Below are positions 34,925 through 45,882 of a DNA stretch of 64,000 bases, in pieces. The position numbers and the translations under genes were made by a program. The stretch is from the NCBI GenBank assembly GCA_027625915.1, contig JANTQA010000023.1:6758001-6822000 (forward strand), in the 5' to 3' direction. The stretch comes from Anaeramoeba flamelloides. Its lineage: Eukaryota > Metamonada > Anaeramoebidae. Below the pieces are notes generated by a model. The model was given only the letters and a program-made list of their open reading frames with translations. It was not told the origin of the DNA and made no database searches. How positions within the stretch are numbered: position 1 is the first letter of the stretch; every line of letters starts with the position of its first letter.

Positions 34925-37900
34925 ATGCTTTTTTTTGAATTAGTTGTTGTTGAGACAATTGGTGCATTTATTGGATCTAGCCTAAGTATTTTAGGAGCAA
35001 TTTTAACTTTTTGGTTCTCGAGATATGTGTCTCTCAAAATATTACCGTTTAAACACTATTTAACAACATTATCGTTTTTTGATTTTTTAATTGGTGTGAT
35101 CCTTTTTATACCAGGTAGAAATTTAAAGCATTTTTGCCGCATCCAACCAACAGTAATTTCCCTTTTTTCTTCTTACCAACAAAACACATTAAGTTCTACT
35201 TTTGTTGTGATTAATATAATCTGCTTTTCTGTCTCTTTTGCCAATCGATTACTTATGAAAAAAAGTTTGTGTGCTTTATTTGGTCCGTTCCAATTGGGTT
35301 TTCTGCGATGTTGTCCACAATGATTTACTTTAATCTTGCTAAAGGTTGGAGTATGAAAAAATTAACAAAAAGAATTTTACCTCCTGGTGTTTTCATTATA
35401 ACTTCTGTAGCTATATCCACCTCATTGGCTTATTATTATTATGGAGAAGCTGGGGTTCATAATACTAACTGGTAAGATCATTTTCGATTTTTCCTTTTTT
35501 CATTCAAAATTTTTTGATTCCTTTTTGCTTTCTTTTTTTTTTCAAAAAAACTGCCTCTAAGGCACTTCCTTTTTCTTTTTTCTTTTTTTTTCAGATCTTC
35601 AAATTACGAACAAAAATGGAATATTCTCTATGAATATTAAATTAGAACTGTTTTTTGCATTTAACTGATCAATAATTTTTATCGTAATTTGAATGATAGG
35701 TTGGTGCTTCAAAATACTTACTTTCTAAATTATTCAAAGGGATTCCAGAAATGTTGAGGAAAAATTCTAAAGCTTTTTTTTTTTATTCTGAAGAGAGTCA
35801 ATTCAACAATCCTACCTTCTGTTTGCAGTTAAGTTTTTTTTAATTTGAGAAATAAACCGAAAATTTAGTTAATTTTCGGTTTGTTTCAAAAATTAAAAAA
35901 AACCTAGGCACTTTTTGTTAGAATTTCTTGAGTTTTCTGTTTATTTGTGAAGTGTTCTAGGTTTTTTTGAGTTTTCTATTTATTTGTGAAGTGTTCTAGG
36001 TTTTCGTTAAGTTTTTTTGAGTTTTCTATTTATTTGGAAGTGTTCTAGGTTTTTTTTACTTTAGAAATAAATAGAATTTTTATAAAATTTTCTGTTTATT
36101 TCTAAATAATAAGGAAACTCAAAAAAACCAAACGAAAATCAATAGTTTTTCATTAGGTTTTTTTACTTTTTGAAATAAACCGAAAATTTATTATAATTTT
36201 CTTTTTATTTCAGAAAGCCTAAAAAAACCTAGAACACTTCACAAATAAAATAGAAAACCTCAAAAAAACCTAGAACACTTCACAAATAAATAGAAAACTC
36301 AAAAAAACCTAACGAAAATCGATAGATATTTAGATAAAACTGTAAAACCTCAAAAAAACGAGTTAGGTTTATTTCTTAAATTAAAAAAAACCTAGGCACT
36401 CTACGGCACTCTACGGCACTTTCTGAATCTCTAAATTTACCACGAGTTTTTTTAATCCTATCTATAATTTAGACAAGACGGTTACTCATATGATAGCTTT
36501 TCTTTAAAAAATGAAAAGAAAAAATTATTTCGAAACAAATACAAGAAAACAGAGAAAGAAAAGCAAGAAAAGAGAGTAAAAAAATAATCAAAAAAATTAA
36601 AAACTTTATATAAAAAGTTTTGTTTGCACCCCAAGTGTTGAGTGGGCTAGATTGTTGTTTCCTTTTGTCTTTTAAATGTCTGGATCAGCCACCATAATTT
36701 GTTTTAATAAAAACTTTCTAAATATTTCACCAAACGAGTGATCAAATTCTAAAGGTTACTTTGTGAAGTTTTAAATAAGTATTATGTAGATGGGTACACT
36801 TAGAAAGCACTGAGTTTTTAAGAATTAGAATTTGTTTTCTAAAATTTTCCTTTTTTTGTTTTACTTTTTTTTTTCATTTTTTTGTTTTTGTTTTTTCAAG
36901 TTTCCAAAATCTTGTTTTCTCAAAATCCAGTACAAGATAAAGACATCGACTCTACAATATGATCCCAAGTTTAAACTAAGCGAGTTGCACTGGAAGGTTA
37001 ATTCAGTTCACTTCAGTTGATTTCTAATTGTTTTAGTTCGATTAGTTTCGCATCAGTTTGTAAAAGTTTAATTATATAAAGATCTAATTAGAATCAGTTT
37101 TTTAATTCTTATACAGCCATTTTAAAAAAGTGAGTAATTTTTTTTTGTTAGATCATTTTTTTTTCTCCATTTTTTCGAAAAAGAAAACTTTTAAATTCAT
37201 TTTATTTCTCACATTATAAAAAGTTTTTTTACCCTTTGTATTGCCATTTTCATCATTATTATTCAATAAAAAGACTTTATTAAAGGAATATTAAAGTAAA
37301 GATTTTTTTTCTTTTTTGAGATAATTCTTTTGGTTAATCAAAAAAATTGATATATTCAACCAATCAAAAATAATTATATATTTTTTAAGAAGGATAGTTA
37401 TAATAATTAAAGTTTTAAAGCCATTTAAATATTTTACTTCATAATTGTGTTTATGTTCGAAGATAAAAATTGATTTTTCAAAATAAAATTATCTTGAAGA
37501 TATTTGGGAATAGAGTAATTTTATCCTCAAAATTCTAAATCAATTTTTTTCTGACAACAATGATTTAAATTGTTATAAGGATTCTTGTGAATATGACCAA
37601 ACAGTTTGTTTAAAAAAATTCATTAAAATTGAAAAAATTTTGAACATTTTTTTTTTCATTTTTTGAAAACCAGAAAACAACTTTTTCAAAACCATTAAGA
37701 AATAAAAAAAATCGACGAAATAGATCTAAATTTCAAAGATAAAATTTTGTTAAACTTCAATCAAAATTTCATTAATTTAATTGTCTATATTTCAATTATT
37801 TTTATTGGTTGGGATTTGAATTTTCAGATTAATTATTAAGAATAATAAGAAGATAAAAAAATTTCTTTCAAAGTCAAGACTTTCCAACATAAAACTAAAA

Positions 37901-40900
37901 AAATGTTTTCCCATTTTAAAGAATTAACTTAATTGTTAATAAAAATAATAGGTTACTTTTTTTTCGTTTTATATTGGAAACATGCGAATTTTGGATTTCA
38001 AAAAAGAGACTCAAATTAATAAATTGTTTAAATGAGGTTAACTCACCCATTTCATAAGACAAAACACATATTACTAAAAAAAAAATTTTTAAAGATCTTG
38101 ACAAGATTTCATTTTATTTTTAAAAAATATTACTCCCTTAACAAAATAAAATCCACAGAATTCTCAATTCAAAAAAATGCAAATCACAAAAAAAAAAGTT
38201 TCATAGGATCTTAATTAGAAAAAAATTCAATTAAAAAAAAAAAATTCAGAGGATCTCAATTTCAAAAATTTCAATCAAAAAAAAAAGTTTAAAAAGCATT
38301 CACAATTCCAAAAAATCTAAAATTTAAAAAAATCTAATCGTTTCACATTTTATATTTCCAAAGGGTTAAATTTCTTCAATTTAAAACAAATTATTTTAAT
38401 TTAGTACACAATCAACTTAATTCGAATTTAATCCAATTTGTGGTTGTTTGGCAACTTCTCTAAATTTGACAAAGTAAGAATTTTGTAATATTCTTCAGAT
38501 GAAAATAACTAATTTAGAAAAGGAAAAAAAAAAAAATCTTAAATCAAGGAGATCTCAAAAAGAGCCAAAAAAATTCCACTTTAAAACTAACACAGTTTTT
38601 TTCAAAATAATAATTCACAATCATTCTAATTAGGAAATTTTCTGTTGATCTCTGGCGTTTTTTGTCTTAAAATGAACTCGTTTTTCATTGCTAATTTTTC
38701 GAGATCGATAGTACGCCACATGTTGATTAGTTTTTGATTGGGATTAACTACTCATAAAAATTACAATTTTTTTTTAAATTTCAAATAATTATTTTTTACC
38801 ATAATACTCGAACCTTAAAAAAGAAAACTTCAAAAAAGTTTTAAAAAATCCTTCACATTTTTTAAACGGCTGTAATTATTTTGTATTTCTGATAACTCTT
38901 TCAAACACTTTAAAAAAACAAACAGAGGAGGAACTCAATAAACTTAAAAAATGGAATTTGGAAAAAGTAAAAAATATAAACAGAGTTTGTCATACCATTA
39001 TAAAATTAACAAGAAATAAGGAATTTTTTGTTTTTGAAAGCAACCTTATTTTGGTGTTAACATTTGGTAATTTCCACCCAGAAAAATCAAATTCTTAATA
39101 GTATTGATTTATACACTTTTAAAAAAAGTGTGTAATTTTAAATTAATTATTTAAATGTGAATTGAAAGTCAACTTTTGAACACAAAATTAAATGAGCTTT
39201 CTGAACGGAATCAAATAAGTAGAATTTTACCAAATTTCAGGAATTGTGTAAAAATAACACTTTTTTCACAAGATCGCGTTTTAGTGTTTAGATTTAATTA
39301 TTTAACATTGATAAGTTTCATTTAGATGATTATCAAAGACTTTTCAAAAGGCAATTAAATAATTTTTGATTGAATTTCTAAACTGCCTTACGTATTTAAA
39401 TGAAATAATAGGAATATATTTTAAAAAGTACCACACGAACAAACCCAAATAATAAATCTTTGTCTCATTTCTGGTCTTATTCAATAAAAAAGACTAAAAC
39501 CCCGAAGATTTTTATATTTTATACAATTTTTACACTTTTTAATACGCATTATTTGAATCAAATAAGGCACATAATATTTTTCAAATGCACAATCCTTGAA
39601 ATATCGTCACACATTTTTTTTTTTTTATTGTTCGAGTTGAAAAAAAAAAAAAGAATGATTGTGGGTTATTATGGGCAATCTTTTTTTGTGTGTTATTGAA
39701 TTATTTTATACCTTATTTTGATTGTTTTGTGGCGTAGATGTGATCATATAGTGTGCGCTAAAAGCACTAGGATTGTATAAATTGAAGTCTGAAATCCCAA
39801 AATATTTTTTTTTTTACCCAAGCAGTTTAAATTGAAACTATTTTTACAAAGTAACATAAGCTAAACAATTGTTTGGATGGCTTAAAAAATAACTACGATT
39901 CTGATACACATTTTTGATACTTTTTCTTAATTTTTGGTATATTTTTGCCGCTTTTTGTAGGGTTAATTTTGATTTTTACACCTTCTGATTTGCACTGGGT
40001 ATAAAAAAATCAAAAAATTGCAAAGTTAATTAGAATTTATTAATCTCACAAAATTTAAAAAAAAAAATAAACTCTGGTTAAAAATTTTGAGAATTATTCA
40101 CTAAAGCCGCACTTTAGTATTTTTTTTCAAAGTGTTATCTTTAAAACTTATTCCACTTTACATACACTTTGCATTTCAAATTGTTTTGACAGATTTAAAA
40201 TCTTTAACTCTTTCAAAATATGAGATATTTTTTTTTTATATATTAATACATTTTATACAAAGGACTTAATCTGATAAGGAATATGATTACAAATACCATT
40301 GATAACTCTGATTGTTTGAGAATTAATCTCATTTTATTTATTATCAAAATATTAGGGATTAGACAGAATTTTGCTTTTCTCATTTTTTTAAAATTTTTAT
40401 TCTTCAAAATTTTCAGAAACTCACAGAAACTATTTTTGAGATGATCTTACCCCAATTATAATTTTTATTTTTAGGATCTCCAATCGTTGTTTATCTTTTC
40501 AGTTTCGTTTGTTTCCGCTTCATTTTTTTTTTTTTTTTAATATGATATTTGTTAAATTTTTTGAATTTGAGAAAATGTACAAGATCATAAAATTGGATAA
40601 CATAAATTTTGATCACCCATTATCACCATTTACAGTTTAAAATATTCGGTCATATCCAATTTATGGTTTATCATACATGATAATTTTTTCGAACAAAATC
40701 TCAATTTCTATGTATAATAAAATTTGAAGATCAAACTGAAACGTCCCAATTTAATAAAAAAATAAATATATATACCACCCTAATAAAAACAATTTTTTAT
40801 AACATCTATATAACATTTTTATAACAAAATTTCCTTTTAAATGATGATTTTTTCAATATTTTTTGAAAAAATATTCTTATAACGAGCTTATAACATGTTA

Positions 40901-41821
40901 CAAATTTTATAACACATTTTATAACAAATATTTATGTTATAAAACTTTTTATTATAAAATTTTATAACATTTTAAACGTTTATAACATGTTTACAAAATG
41001 TTTATAACATGTTATAAAAAAATTTTTTATTAGGGAATTGTTAAAAATATTGCAAAAATATTTTTTTTTATTAGAGTATCGGTGTTAAATCTTTCAGAAT
41101 CGCCTTATTGATTTTAGCTCAAGAATTCGTAAGAATTCTTTGAGTTTTACCTTTTGTTTCCAGATTCTTGAATGATATATGTTTCATAATTTTAAAAACT
41201 ACCAAACATTTGTATAAAAAAAACCAACAAAATTATTTTTTTTTGAGAATTTTACATTGACTTTTGGAAAAACAGTCAGAAATATGAACAAGTTTGAATA
41301 TTTTATTAATTCTCATTTATATTCTACATAATTTAACAAAAATCCAATTTAGGTGCTGGATTGGTCCTGAACAATGGCAATTAATTTTGGTAATGTACAT
41401 TCCATATTGGACCTTTACTGCTATCTGTTTAGCAATGGGTGTAGCACTTTGGAGATTTTTTCTTAAACAAAAAAATCAAGATATTCACACCAAATGGAAG
41501 GCACGAAGATGGATAATATTTCCTATCTGTGTATTTTTTACAATTTTTTTTACAAGTTACAAACGAATTAGACAAGTAATTGATTGGAGATTAGACGATC
41601 TTCATTGGCTTGATTTCTTACAGGGATTGATGACACCACTTGTTGGGTTTTTTGATTTTATTCTTTTTTATTTGTTAGATCCTCAAATTAGAAATACTTG
41701 TTTTAAAGAGATGAAATCTAAAGCGTTTGATAATGATAATTTACCATTGAAATCACATCTTCTACTACAAGAAGATGATTTAATTACCCGAAGTTCTTCT
41801 GAAGAGAACTTAATCCTTTAA
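34925..41821 (+). CDS. Class-E (cAMP-receptor-like) GPCR, frame interrupted
   Basis: Exon 1 is 34925-35471 and exon 2 is 41353-41821. The splice gives NTNWCWIGPEQW, with the WCWI motif typical of the second extracellular loop in Dictyostelium cAR-type receptors. Membrane segments fit TM1 (IGAFIGSSLSILGAILTFW), TM2 (LTTLSFFDFLIGVILFI), a segment ending in FANRLL, FIWSVPIGFSAML, GVFIITSVAISTSLAYYYY, then TM5-TM7 in exon 2. The C-tail is short, with acidic and Ser-rich ends. Codons run in one frame to MKK and continue in another from VCFIWSVP. The change lies in a run of seven A at 35258-35264, and one extra A would give 338 residues in one frame. Ligand unknown. The gene follows the RGS fusion gene on the same strand, so both may act on the same G protein. 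Confidence 0.85.
35785..36700 (-). mobile_element. Hairpin-module cluster and shared tail, copy 6 (longest)
   Basis: The edge is a T-run then GAAGAGAGTCAATTCAACAA. A near-perfect palindrome follows (AAATAAACCGAAAATTTAG with its complement, 35825-35915). Three repeats of the TTGAGTTTTCTATTTATTTG / GTGTTCTAGG module come next (35925-36060), then two complementary copies (36230-36310), closing with CCTAGGCACTCTACGGCACT. The tail at 36421-36700 matches copies 1 and 4, ending near GTTGTTTCCTTTTG. No coding capacity. Confidence 0.75.
40778..41035. mobile_element. MITE built of TATAACA/TGTTATA motifs
   Basis: CCCTAATAAAAA at the left is matched by TTTTTATTAGGG at the right. About fifteen copies of ATAACA or its complement TGTTAT lie within 258 bp, including TTATAACATGTTA. 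The dense palindromic motif is unlike its surroundings. Confidence 0.7.
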
Positions 41822-42107
41822 TTTTTTTTATTTACATTTAAATAGTGAATATTATAAATAAAAATAGTTAAATTTAGTTATTATTAAAATAATTTTTGCG
41901 TTAAATAATTTAAAGGCTTTTGCAATTTTTCTTTTTTATTTATCATTAAAGATATTTTGGATTTGAGATAATTTAAAAAGTGTTCAAGATATAATTTATT
42001 TATTTATTTATTTTTTTTTTTTGATAATAATTGCCTTTAAAGGTAAATAAAAATGATTTATACAAATAACCTAAAAACTATTTTGAACCAATCTCAAAAA
42101 ATTAACA

Positions 42108-42705
42108 AATTATTTCCAAAAAAGCTTCGGAAATTAATTTTAAAATATCTTTATTAAACCAATTCACCAATAAAACTATTAAAAGATACAAAATCGCTAA
42201 CAACCATTTATTGATTTTTGTGAAGAATTCAATTTGTTTGTAAGTATGTTATTTCTTAAATAAAATATATTAAATTTTCTGATCATGATTTTATATGATA
42301 TTTTTTGGGGTGAAAATTGGTGTTTATTTATTTTCTTATTGATCGAAAAAATCATTTTCATAAATTCTTTAATCTCAACAAAATTTCCAATAAAATGGAA
42401 AACATATAACTATATTTTATTGTTTAAAAAATCATTTGTTCCCTTAGCAATTTTCTGGTTTTTAATTGGAATTGGTCCATACATTGTTTTCTAAAAAAAA
42501 AGTGTTAATTTTTTTTTTCCATTTTTTGGTAATATTTCCAACAAACATATTTTGAAATAAATACTATAGTCATTGGTTTAATCATTATTAATAGTTAAAT
42601 TAATTGGGTATTGTCAATTAGGAAAAACTACCACTCACTCAATAAAGAATATTTTTGATTAAATGTAAAAAAAAAATTCCCAACTTTTTTGGAAATGCCT
42701 TACAT
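42108..42705. mobile_element. 600-bp TIR element, copy 1
   Basis: The ends are inverted: TTTCCAAAAAAGCTTCGGAA at the left against the complement TTTCCAAAAAAGTTGGGAA at the right. A diverged copy, about 70-75% by eye, lies at 56410-56995. Shared blocks include TTAATTTTAAAATATCTTTA and GTGAAAATTGGT. The open frame inside (42285-42494) is not conserved in the other copy. Confidence 0.7.
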
Positions 42706-42832
42706 ATTAAAATATGATATTGAAACTTCTAAATTTTGGAAATTGTTGTTTAATATTTTTAATTTTGCCAATTAAAATTATGGAAGTAAAAACGAATTAT
42801 AAACACATATATACATAGAAATGATATATATA

Positions 42833-43391
42833 TAAACTCCATTTCACTCAAAGGTACCCAGCCAAAAATGAAAAAGTCACTTTATTTTTAAGAATCAACC
42901 AAACTTAGATTGTTTAGAAATACGAGAAATAATAAACTTCTTATAAGAGTCCATAATTATAAAAGAAACCCCTGAACAAACCATAAATTTCAAAAAAAAA
43001 AAAATGTTAAAAAATTTTTTGGGCCCCATTCATTGGAACGTCTCGTTGAAAAATTCTCAATTTCTTTAGGAAATTAAAATTGTTGATAATAAGATTTTTT
43101 ACTTGTAAATGTATGAATTTTAAAAGAACATACAACGCCTAACTTTTCTTAATGTTTATTTTGAGTTTCAAACATTATTTTTTTAAAATTTAATTTTTTT
43201 AAAAAAAAAATAAAAAAGAAAAGAAGAAGCAAAAAGCAAAATACAAAAAAAACAAAATTTTACAAAATGAGAAAAAATGATTTTGATCTAAAAATTGAAA
43301 ATTTTAGTTTGATAAGAGTCATGAATTAAACTCATAGAATGTCTTCCATTTCTTCAATAAAACTGGGCCCCTTTGACTGAAAAAGAGTTTA
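42833..43391. mobile_element. MITE, AAACTC..TTTCA family, copy 2
   Basis: The left end reads TAAACTCCATTTCACTCAAA. The complement of the right end reads TAAACTCTTTTTCAGTCAAA. The TIR is therefore about 28 bp and includes TA at each boundary. The body is collinear with copy 1 at 31079-31645. Confidence 0.85.
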
Positions 43392-43803
43392 TATATATTT
43401 GGAGATTTTGAACAAAAATCTTTTTTTCCGCCTAATTATCATTCTTTTTTAGATTATTATTTAAAGTTTTTAAAAAAAATTAGTTTTTGAGCAATATTTT
43501 ACAAAAACAAATATTTAGAAGTTCTTTCAAGATATTTATATTTATATTTTTCTTTAATTCCTTATTATTGAAAAAATACAAACTAATTTTAAAATAAACT
43601 TAAAAGTTCAAATAGTGTCAAAACCATTTCGATTGAAGGTTATAGGCTTTTAGTGTTATAATGATATTCAAAATTTGAATAAATTCAAAAAACTAAAAGT
43701 GTTTTCATAATTTTTATGTTGTTGTGAAAGATTGAAATTGGTTTTCCATTTTTTCAATTCTCAATCCCTTATTGTCTTTAATTATTTTTTTTTTTGAGAC
43801 AAA

Positions 43804-45882
43804 ATGACTGAGTCAAGTATATTTGTCAGTGGTAAACCGAGTTACGCAACTTTTTTAGTTGATTCAAATCAATCCAAACTTCCACAATGGAGTCCTATCA
43901 ACACGTCAGTGATCGAAAATCAAACAGAAGTAAAAAAAATTGTTGCTGGAAGTTCCTCGAACAAAAGTTGTTTAATTTGGAGAGGAACCAACCAACTAGA
44001 ATTTTACAAAGAGGATATCAAACACAAGTACAAAATTGAAAACGAGGAAATAAAAGACATACAGTCTGGCTATTCAACTTTTTTAATTCTAACCGTCTCT
44101 GGGAAAATCTATTCGCTAGCGGATCGTTACAAGTGTTCTCATTGCGAAATCCCTCTAACTGATCTTAGCCAAAGTAACTGGAAACAGGTTGTACCTGTAC
44201 CTTTTTTTAATGAAAAAGAAAATGATCGACTTGTTGAATCATTTGCAATGGTAGGTTGGTCCAATTATTTTGTATGTAAAAATGGTGATTTTTATGCAAA
44301 TGGTTATAATTTGGGTAAATTTTTTCTTTTTTCATTTTTGTTTGTTTTTTTTCTCCTTTGTTTTTTGAATGGGAAAACAAAGCGAGAAACTTATTTTTTT
44401 CTCACATTTTATTACTCTTTATTTACAGCCTACTTTTAAATCTCTAAAAAAACAAAAACTCCAACATAAAAAAAAAAAAACAAAAAACACAATACCTTCC
44501 AAAACAACCAATAAACTACCAAACGTGAAAACTTAACAAAACACAAATCCCAAACAACCAATTCTCAAGGAAGGCTTGGAGATGGAACAAAAAACAATCA
44601 TAAAAGTCTCCCAGTTTTGATTAAAAAGAACGTGACGAGAGTCTTTGGAGGAGTTCAGGCATATCACTTTTTTTTAACAACCAAAAGCAATGAATTATAT
44701 GCCGCGGGATCGAATTATTCAAGTGTATGTGGACTTTCGTCTGATGAATTGAATCTACAAATGTCCCCGAAAAAGGTTGACGATTGGAAAGCATCGGACA
44801 TTTTAGATATATTTTGCTTTTCGAGTTCGGTACTAATTACCAAAGAAGGGAAGGCTTATGGCTGTGGTTCCGTTACGAGTGGCTGTGGGAAAGTGGAAAC
44901 AAGATTTAAGGAGATTCCATTGCTCAAGGACAAAAAAGTGGTCAAAATATCAGGAGGGTATGCCACTGTATGTGTTTTAACTTCTGAAAATGAATTGTAT
45001 GGGTGGAATTTTAATACCAACAACCAACCAACAGAACAATACCAAAACAACAAAGAGGTTTGGAATAAGCCAAGGAAGATCAACGTTCCAGAATATTTTA
45101 TCAAAAATTCCCTTCCTTTAAATTTTTCATTTGGAACTGAAAATATTTTCCTTTATCAAGATCTTGATGTTAGTACTCTGAAACAAGACTTCAAAAAGTT
45201 TTATGAATCCAAAAAATATTGCGATTCAAAATTAATCGCCAGTGGCAACGAAGAAATTCCAATTCACAAAATCATTGTTGAATTAAGAACGAATTTAAAA
45301 ATCGAAGAAATTAATGAAATCTTTTTGAAAAATACTTTCTCCTTAGAAGAAATCAATACATTTTTACAATGGGCTTATTTTGGTACAATTCTTGATACCG
45401 TATTAATTACAAAATTTTTTGATTCTTTGAATTTACCTTTCCCTCCAAAAAGCACATTTGAACAAGATCTTTTAAAATTATACAAAGATGAAGATTCAAA
45501 AGATTTTACACTTCAAGTTAAAATGGAGGACGACGATGACGATTATGATGATGATGATGATGATGATTTTGAAGAAATTCCCGTCCATAAACTTATTTTA
45601 GTCGCAAGATCTGGCTTATTTAGAGAACTCTTTCAAAATCTTTCGTTAAATGAAAATGCAAAAAATACAAATTCAGTTCAAGATTATTCAAACAAAACAA
45701 TTGAAAGCCTGGAAATTTTTGTCAAATATTTGTATACCAGTAAAATTGAACTGACCGCAGACGACGACCCCCAACTAATTGTTGAAGAATTAGAAGATTC
45801 AATTGAATATTACCAATTAAACAAAAATTCCAATTTGAAAAACGAATTAAATAAAATTAAAAGGCAATTTGATCTGAATTAA
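43804..45882 (+). CDS. RCC1-repeat protein with two C-terminal BTB-like domains
   Basis: Exons 43804-44314 and 44570-45882 join in phase 1 across a 255-bp intron (GTAAAT...AAG), giving 607 residues. The join restores the RCC1 signature YNLGRLGDGTKN. RCC1-like blades of about 50 residues (QSGYSTFLILTVSGKIYSL, GGVQAYHFFLTTKSNELYA, SGGYATVCVLTSENELYGW) fill about 1-370. Two BTB-like units follow, each with the VHK motif: EIPIHKIIVELR (about 398) and EIPVHKLILVAR (about 505), then KYLYTSKIEL. The second unit carries an Asp-rich insert (about 489-503). The first is degenerate. Proteins of this build are often substrate adaptors for CUL3 ubiquitin ligases. A DCN1-like cullin neddylation factor and a ubiquitin protease lie in the same window, although I would not infer an operon-like link. 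Function here is unproven. Confidence 0.88.

Larger units (their letters stand above)
35472..41352 (+). other. 5.9-kb intron of the GPCR gene, filled with repeats
   Basis: Donor GTAAGA, acceptor TAG, phase 2. It contains hairpin cluster copy 6 with its tail (35785-36700) and a MITE of TATAACA motifs (40778-41035). The stretch 36800-40700 is AT-rich with no recognised exon or repeat family. Confidence 0.85.
41822..43803. other. Intergenic region between the GPCR and RCC1-BTB genes
   Basis: About 2 kb holding two elements, 42108-42705 and 42833-43391. The rest is AT-rich, and the last 400 bp should include the promoter of the RCC1-BTB gene. Confidence 0.7.

Noticed and set aside
35125-35235. 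Small intron in the GPCR first exon that would shorten the loop after FCRIQ
   Set aside because: GTAATT...TTAAG at 35151-35191 would remove 41 bases and lead into a stop, so it does not improve the frame.
35785-36420. Regularly repeated modules that could suggest a CRISPR-like array
   Set aside because: Repeats are palindromic, of unequal spacing, in both orientations and in a eukaryotic intron; the spacers are themselves repeats.
42285-42494. 69-residue hydrophobic frame after the GPCR gene
   Set aside because: Lies inside a repeat (42108-42705) whose second copy at 56410 does not keep the frame open.
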